Shown here piece by piece: positions 58,001 through 64,000 of a stretch of DNA of 64,000 bases (positions are counted from its first letter, which is position 1; each line of letters begins with the position of its first letter). The notes under the pieces were generated by a model. It worked only from the letters and a program-made list of their open reading frames with translations, did no database searches and had not been told where the DNA came from. This DNA is from Diphasiastrum complanatum (lineage: Eukaryota; Streptophyta; Lycopodiopsida; Lycopodiales; Lycopodiaceae), in the NCBI GenBank assembly GCA_029204225.1, contig CM055104.1, positions 44,654,841-44,718,840 on the forward strand, in the 5' to 3' direction. A program made the position numbers and the translations under genes.

Positions 58001-59329
58001 TGAAGCTACAAGCTAGGTCACTGTCCTCGTCCAAGGATGGCGAAGAGCTCTTTGCATCTACCATCATCTTTGCATAATCTAGGAACTCTCCATTGCCCTT
58101 GGATGGGGGAGGGAACTAGCCTACACCTTCAACTACTATTAGAAATACACTCCTCCCTAAAAAAGATTCGTGTGGCCATGTTAGGAGAAGTCACCATATG
58201 ACCTTTTAAGTAGGTTTTAATTTTTAATGCACCATAAACTATCATAATTCATGAACTAGCAATATGGCATTATTGAATAGTCTATAATGAATAACAATTA
58301 AGGTTTTTTTGTGAATTTATGGACTTGTGGACCTATGGACCAATGTACGATTCTTTTTGGTTCATCGATTAGAAAGAACATTTTCACTACCTTACAAAGC
58401 CTAAAATTCAAACGAAGCTTGATTTCAAAGACAGGTTTTAACACAAGGCCCAACTTCCACTACACATAAGACACATGGTTCCAATTAAAACCTTACATGT
58501 CTTCACTCGTGCATTGGGGATTTGAACTTGGGTGAGCAAACCTACAACCCAAGCTCTGAGCCATCGAGCTAGGACCCCTTGGATTGAAAAACTAATATCA
58601 TGCTACACCTAGATTGATTTTAAAAGTGAAGTAAGGGCTAGTGCACAATCTTATATCCTAAATCCATAGTATAACCATGAACCAACCCATGCGTGGTGTG
58701 GTGGTGTAGCACTCTTGGGTTGGGCTTGTAAGTTCTCTATTGACGTGTGGGCAAACACGTGCCTAGTTTAGAAAAGATGGAACTATGAGCCAAGCCTAGA
58801 GACTAGTGGAGCCTAGATTTGAACCTAGTTATACATTAAGGTGCCAAGGCATAAGCTTAGATACTACAACAACATGGATCCAACCTTAGCTTAATCTTGA
58901 AATTATACATTAACAAAAACCTAAAGTTCAGCATTTGATATGTATGCAACCATGAAAGGCCTCAAGTATGTAGGTTTTTGAGCCCAACAAAAGAAAAAGG
59001 TGGATTAATTGAAAAATTTGTAGGAGGCAAGCATTGGAATCATTGTAAGGCAGTTGGATTGAGCATTTAATGGCACCTTTTAGAACATTCTAATTTGAAG
59101 TGACATAAAAATGTGCCAATCCCTACAAAGGTAGTTCTAATTTGTGTTTGAATCTATATTCTCTCTTTATCAAGAGACCTTTTCCATACCAAGTCATCAT
59201 GTGAATGAGATGCTCCTAGCCCTTGCAAAAAAAAAGGTCGATTGCTAGGAGGAAATTGTGAACTTCGGATGTTTGAATGCCACTTTGTACTTAAAGCATT
59301 GTTGGTTGATATCTTCTCTTATTAATGCT
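58001..59329. other. Unannotated except for a SINE-like segment
   Basis: No coding signal. A tRNA-derived promoter lies on the minus strand at 58511-58580. A second, weaker box-B-like GGTTCAAATCT occurs on the minus strand at about 58830, without a convincing box A. Confidence 0.45.
58511..58580 (-). mobile_element. tRNA-derived SINE head
   Basis: On the minus strand the sequence reads GGGGTCC then TAGCTCGATGGC (box A, 58560-58571), a spacer, and GTTCAAATCCCC (box B, 58516-58527). These are the two internal RNA polymerase III promoter boxes at tRNA-like spacing. The sequence does not fold as a complete functional tRNA and runs on into unrelated sequence (towards 58430), as SINEs do. The 3' tail and target duplication were not identified. 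Confidence 0.55.
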
Positions 59330-60165
59330 TTGATGCACTTTGATAAAAACCTATCATTATTACAATAAGCCTAGTCACTGGGGGCATGAGTGCTTCGAGA
59401 AGCAAAAGGAAGCAAGAAACACAAATTGCAGGTGAGCAATAATGTTGACCAACAAATATTTGACAATAATGATGAAGGCGAGGCTCAAATTTGTTCATTA
59501 TCAATGACAAGTAATGAGGTCAATAGTACCTGGTGCATTGGAATGTCCAAGCACATGACCTCATGGAAAGAGTGATTCTCAAAATTTAGAGAAATCCACA
59601 ATGATGACGACATTGGACAAGTGCATAGTCGGTTACCACCCGTGAAATGCGTTGGAGTTGTGTTAGTGAGAGACTATCCAATGGAATGGTAAAGCAAATT
59701 AAAAAAATGTGCGATTTGTACCCATTAGCCACAAATTTGGTCATCTTAGTGTTCAAAGATTGCAAATTTGAAGTGGAATATTATTGTAACTGGTTAGCTT
59801 AACATTTCATTTGAAGGTAGAATTTGTGAATGATGTATTATGGGCAAACTGGGCAAACATCATAGGGACTGATTTTCCAAGAGTGAAGCAAAAATTAACT
59901 AGTGGCATTCTAAATCTTGTTCACATGAATCTATGTGGACCTATGTAGACTAGATCACTTAGTGGCATTTACTATTTCATTTGTTGACGATGATAATAGC
60001 TACATGTGGATTTGTTTTATGAGCAAGAAGTCAAATATTCTCGCAAGATTCACGGAATCCAAGGCTCTAGTGGAAATACAAATAAGATGTTGCATCAAGA
60101 CATCGAGGTCTGATGGTGCTAATGAATATTTTTCAGTGGAGTTCATAGAGCATGCATCCTAAATA
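59330..60165 (+). pseudogene. Copia protease-integrase relic
   Basis: A protease remnant reads WCIGMSKHMT at about 59530 (the usual DSG triad is degraded). About 400 bp later an integrase start reads VAFTISFVDDDNSYMWICFM and SRSDGANEYFSVEFIEH. Stops and frame changes lie between. No gag or RT is found beside it. Confidence 0.7.
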
Positions 60166-61018
60166 ATCAAGACGAGAAATTCATTTCCCCAATGACTAAC
60201 ATTATACTATCTCCAATGCGATAGAGGCCTTTCGAGCGCAGGGAAATTTAAGGTGGGCCATGACTCCCGTCTGGCCCCCACTTCTAACGTCAATCATCCA
60301 AAAACGTCGGGACGGGATGGGAAGCACTAGCTCTTGCGTAGGCTTTAAATGCCTGTTGCGCTCAAATGCACATCCAACGGAAGTGGTCAGGTGAGAGTAT
60401 GAGACGCTAGGTCTCTCACTTAACCACATCCGTTGGATGTGCATCTCAGTTTCTCGCTTAACCACAACCGTTGGATGTGCATCCGAGCACGACAAGCATT
60501 TATTGCCTCTGCATTTTTCAGACAAAATGGGCAGAAGGTACCACTTTGCAAGGTACCCTAAATAGACCACAATATAAAGCATGTGATACCTAGAATTAGG
60601 GCATAGGACGAGGAGGCAAGAGAGGAGCTCTTTTGGGCGATGGCGTTCTCCTCCTGCTCAAACCCTAGACGGCCGACCTCCGCTTGAGCTCTGCTTCCTC
60701 TGCTTTTTCCTCTCCACAAATCACATCCAGGCTGTGTTCTTCTGCTATGGCAGGATCCTGCATTCATCGCGGAGGTTTGCAGATGCTTGCGTCTTCGACT
60801 TATTTAAGGATTTGTTGAAGGAAGAAGTATGAATCATGGAATGCAGCTTTTGTGGTATGCAGAGATAGGCTGAAGAGCATGGATTTTAGATCAAGCGCTT
60901 CTGAAGTGGAGGTTGTTGTTGGCAGAGTAGCACTTTCAGAGGTGAGCAGACCAGTGTCCTTGTTTAGGTTGCCATGTCAGCTGATGTCCGAAGCTAGAAT
61001 AATTGATTGTGAGGTGTA
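60166..61018. other. Upstream region of the pseudouridine synthase gene
   Basis: Likely promoter and 5' UTR. It contains the 14-base word TGCACATCCAACGG at 60367-60380 and its exact reverse complement twice, at 60430-60443 and 60468-60481. A possible non-coding first exon ends at 60941 before GTGAGC. An upstream ATG at 60879 could open a 21-codon frame but cannot be spliced in frame to 61019 by any AG I can see. Confidence 0.45.
60367..60481. repeat. Inverted and direct 14-base repeats upstream of the PUS1-like gene
   Basis: CCGTTGGATGTGCA at 60430-60443 and 60468-60481 (38-bp spacing) and its reverse complement at 60367-60380. They could form a hairpin or be paired protein-binding sites, or mark a small transposon in the promoter. 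Confidence 0.8.
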
Positions 61019-63177
61019 ATGAGGAAAGGAAACGAGATGGAAAGTTCAAGTGAAAAACAGAAAATACAGGACGAAATCAAAACCGAAATGTTCTCATCTC
61101 GGGTGAACGATTCAGTTCAAGAAAAAGAAATAAGTTATTGTAATGGAAATGGTTTGCAATCGGCTGTTGGTGATGAAACCCTTGCATGCCAGATGTTTCA
61201 TTGTGAGGCTGGATTGAACGGTAATGAAACTTCTGTTTCGAGAACAGGCAAGAAAAGCGAGTGTGTTCCTTTGGGAATGGAGCTCAGGGTCCGAAGTGAA
61301 GAAGAGAGACTTAATACTGTGAACAGAAAGATAGACGCTGAAAGCGAGCTGGAGGACAATGGCATCAATAAAAGCCAATGGCAGAATGTCCATGAGGCAA
61401 GCGATTTCGTCTTCAAGAACGCGGCTGAACTATTGAAGGTGTCTAATCAAGCACATGCTGCAAGCATTGGCAATGAACTTATGGAAAAGAGTATTCATAA
61501 TGTACCGGGGAAGAAAGCAGATGTAGCTGATGTAGCTCGTAAGCTTTCTGAATATGTGGAGGCTGAAGCTATCTCTAGGGATAACCTATATGATAAAAAA
61601 ACAACTGTTATGAACGGTGGTGAGATTATGGTTAATCAGTGCCAAGCGAATAGTGATTATAGAGGAAAGGAATTAATTGAGGAAATAGAAGCTCATAAGG
61701 AACATGGGGCTGTGATTCCGATAGAGGCAGCTATGTCTCAACATCAAAGCTTTGCAGATGGTGGAACTGAAGAAAGAAACCCTGAACAGCAAGGTGTTTT
61801 CATCCACAGAAAAAGGAGTATTGCAGAAGCTGATTTAGGAGGAGTAGGAACAGAAAGGCTGAAGAAGAGCCTTAAGCCAGAAGGAGTTGATGAAGTGTCT
61901 GCTAACTCGGCTGGGAATGAAGGTCCCAATGACTGTCATACTCAGAGGCCGGAAACTGCTCCTGAAGACATCAACTTAGAAACTTCAGTTTGCAAGGAGG
62001 GCGAGAGTACTACAGTTCCTCGTGTTCCTCGCTACAAGAAAAGAAAGATTGCACTTTTTGTGGCATATTGTGGAGTAGGGTATCAAGGAATGCAGAGGAA
62101 TCCAGGCGCAGTCACTATAGAGGGTGACTTGGAAGAAGCCCTTTTCAAAGCGGGTGCCATTGCAGAATCCAACTTTGGGGACCCTTGGAAAGTTGAGTGG
62201 ATGCGGGCAGCAAGGACTGACAAAGGGGTGAGTGCAGTGGGTCAGGTTGTGTCTGGAAGATTTTTCATTGATCCCGCAGGTTTTGTGGAGAGAGTGAACT
62301 CTCATCTTCCAAGGCAAATTCACGTGCTTGGTTACAAGCGGGTAACCAATACGTTTAATGCAAAAAATCTCTGTGATAGACGCAGGTATGAGTATGTCCT
62401 GCCTGTGTTTACCTTTGATCCATCAGCCCATCTCGACCGAGAGAGTGTGAAGCAACTTGGAGGCGGGATCAAAGTCAGTATCTGCTCTGAAACCAGGCAA
62501 GGATCAGAAGGGACAGTCATCAATGAAGACTTTAAGAACGCTGCTCAAGATATCACAGAACTTTCACAAAATATTCCAGATGACGTCCTCCAAAGAGAGT
62601 CTGTAAGAGAACATTCAGAGGAAGAGCCTCAATTGGAGAATGGGATGGAAGCCGTGGACAGAACCTTGCCAAAAAGGTATCCTAAGAATCACACTCAAGC
62701 TACAGATGTTAGTAACGTTATCCTACGTGGTACAGTCCCTTTTGATCCTTCCATGGGAGAAAATGAAGTCCAACAAGAAGTTCACAGTTCTTCCCAGCAT
62801 AATGATGGTGAGAAATTTGGGTCTTTAGGTGTATCTTCCGAACCAGTGATCTTATCGAAAGAAGCTTCTGTAAAAGCTAATTTTCAGTTTGGGGAGAAAC
62901 ACCTTTCGCACTTCAATAGCATTCTCAGCCATTATGTTGGAACACACAACTTCCATAACTTCACATCCCGCATGAAGGCAGAGGATCCAAGTGCCAAAAG
63001 ATACATCGTGTCATTTGAAGCATGCAGTGTTTTCACCATTGGATGTATGGAGTTTGTAAAATGCAAAGTCGTTGGGCAAAGTTTTATGCTTCATCAGATT
63101 CGTAAAATGATTGGTCTTGCTGTTGCTATAGCACGTGGATGTGCTCCTCTATCAATCATTGAAACTGCCTTAAGAAG
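61019..63177 (+). CDS. tRNA pseudouridine synthase, PUS1/TruA family (3' partial)
   Basis: Converts uridine to pseudouridine in tRNA (and, for PUS1, some other RNAs), in nucleus or organelles. The start ATG at 61019 follows an in-frame TGA at 61010-61012. Residues 1 to about 335 form an unusual acidic, low-complexity extension. The catalytic domain starts near 337 (YKKRKIALFVAYCGVGYQGMQ). The catalytic motif ARTDKGVSA has the nucleophilic Asp at residue 401. NAKNLCDRRRYEYVLPVF follows. A variable insert of about 140 residues (roughly 485-625) separates it from the second half: HNFTSRMKAEDPSAKRYI (about 643), MEFVKCKVVGQSFMLHQIRKMI. The exon ends at 63177 before GTATTA. Reading through adds only YYLDI and a stop. 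The usual C-terminal block of the family is missing, so further exon(s) must lie beyond the window. Known plant homologues are about 450-550 residues. Confidence 0.9.
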
Positions 63178-63651
63178 GTATTATTTGGACATTTGATTAT
63201 TGTTTGAACCTTGCAAAGAAACATACTACATAGACTATCTCATTGTTGGCATATTCTTTAGTCAGCTAATTTACTTGTTTTGAAGCTCCTGTTTTCTACA
63301 AGCATGATGAAAGTGAATGCTGAAAAGGGAGGAAGTTTTTAAAATGCTTGTAGTTCATTCTGCCTTTATAGAACTTTTCAGTGCAGTTTGCTGATCATTT
63401 GAAATTGATGCACCTAGTGTTGGGCGTCGATGAAATTTATGATTGTAGTTAGACTCAATAGTTTAAGGTGCACGTATTGCTTCTTACATTTCAATATAGT
63501 TCTTCGATTTAACATTTACCTATATGGTTGTTTCCATTGGTCGAATTCCCTTTTGTTGTTTTATATATTTGTACCTGATGTACTTTCGAAGGAGTAAATC
63601 CAACAGTAGGGTATAGTCAAACAAATATAATGTGGCATGTTTAATTGAGCA
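63178..63651. other. Start of the next PUS1-like intron
   Basis: AT-rich and non-coding. If the GT at 63178-63179 is the donor, this is intron sequence leading to the Gypsy fragment at the window edge. The missing C-terminal exon is not found within the window. Confidence 0.55.
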
Positions 63652-64000
63652 TTCAAAGAAGTAGGTATAAGTCAATGGAAAGACATTTTGACATTAAGAT
63701 GTCCAACCTCATACGTTCCTCAAAGTCTATTAGGGTTTGTTCTGAGACAATATTGTCTCCTTCTTGCATCACCCGCTTCAGTCGACTGACATGAAAGACC
63801 GGATGTACCTTTGCGGATTCTGGCAAAGCCAGCTGGTAAGCAGAACTTCCAATTCTCTTGAGTATTGTGAATGGACCACAATACCTCGGGGACAACTTAG
63901 GACACTTGCCTGTGCTTAGAGTGGTAGAGTCTTCAGGAACTTTCAGAAACACCCGATCACCTTTTTGGAAGGTAACATCCCTGCAGGTGTTATCCGCATA
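63652..64000 (-). pseudogene. Ty3/Gypsy pol C-terminus, truncated by the window edge
   Basis: On the minus strand the frame is open from the window edge to a stop near 63653. It contains [35 protein letters not shown], and [12 protein letters not shown], the GPF/Y-type integrase C-terminal module of plant Gypsy elements. The frame has no break within the window, so the element may be young, or even intact beyond the edge. It is antisense to the PUS1-like gene and probably within its intron. Marked as a pseudogene only because it is partial. Confidence 0.85.

Noticed and set aside
58511-58580. Functional tRNA gene
   Set aside because: Boxes A and B are present but acceptor-stem pairing and a terminal structure are not; it fits a SINE head better.
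60202-60767. Minus-strand frames upstream of the PUS1-like gene
   Set aside because: They overlap the repeat-containing promoter region and show no recognisable domain.
60879-60941. Upstream first coding exon of the PUS1-like gene
   Set aside because: A 21-codon frame with a good donor, but no AG between 60942 and 61019 joins it in frame to the main exon without a stop.

Overview
This is a nuclear window from a land plant. It has GT-AG introns of several kilobases, a plant-type LETM1 gene, a PUS1/TruA-type pseudouridine synthase, Ty1/Copia and Ty3/Gypsy retroelement remains, LINE and SINE fragments, and a hAT-type MITE. The base composition is AT-rich by eye and genes are sparse: three host genes in 64 kb. 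The large introns, the transposon load and an animal-PHR-like E3 ligase that I do not know from flowering plants make me lean towards a fern, lycophyte, bryophyte or gymnosperm. That placement is inference only.

Layout. (1) 1-15,600 (+): a LETM1-like mitochondrial inner-membrane protein in at least 14 exons. The body has clean splice junctions. The first visible exon needs two single-base frame corrections, and the first intron appears to be GC-AG. One intron holds rearranged LINE pieces, next to a 53-bp tandem duplication. (2) 15,600-24,500: no host gene; Copia scraps and a non-coding LTR element. (3) 24,500-26,100: a decayed copy of an unrecognised repeat-borne protein with an A-tail. (4) 26,210-31,847: one Copia element with a full 5' LTR, PBS, gag-pol with several breaks, polypurine tract and a truncated 3' LTR. 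Both LTRs carry four ~92-bp tandem units with two potential hairpins each. (5) 31,850-34,960: another Copia scrap and a GA microsatellite.

(6) 34,965-43,129 (-): the most interesting gene. Four exons join in phase to a 669-residue protein. It has a RING1-IBR half like an RBR ubiquitin ligase, followed by a RING plus tandem-cysteine module like the RING-Cys-Relay (RCR) end of MYCBP2/PHR proteins. Both relay cysteines are present (C562, C612). Its 5.9-kb first intron contains a Gypsy relic in the same sense, a 417-bp hAT-type MITE with a perfect 8-bp target duplication, and three near-identical 337-bp tandem repeats.

(7) 45,090-47,545 (+): a second, more intact copy of the unrecognised protein family seen at 24.7 kb (coiled coil, Pro/Ser-rich linker, unknown C-terminal domain), ending in a 123-bp GA run. 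(8) 47,600-60,200: mostly decayed retroelements on both strands: gag-like knuckles, a Copia RNase H, an LTR that is an inverted relative of the one at 20.3 kb, another LTR-type primer site, two more Copia relics and a tRNA-derived SINE. (9) 61,019 to the edge (+): a PUS1/TruA-family tRNA pseudouridine synthase with an unusual ~335-residue N-terminal extension. Its last exon(s) lie beyond the window. A Gypsy pol end on the opposite strand closes the window.

The host genes are unrelated in function (mitochondrial ion homeostasis, ubiquitin transfer, tRNA modification) and there is no operon-like logic. Assignments were made by reading translations and motifs by eye. No database search was run.
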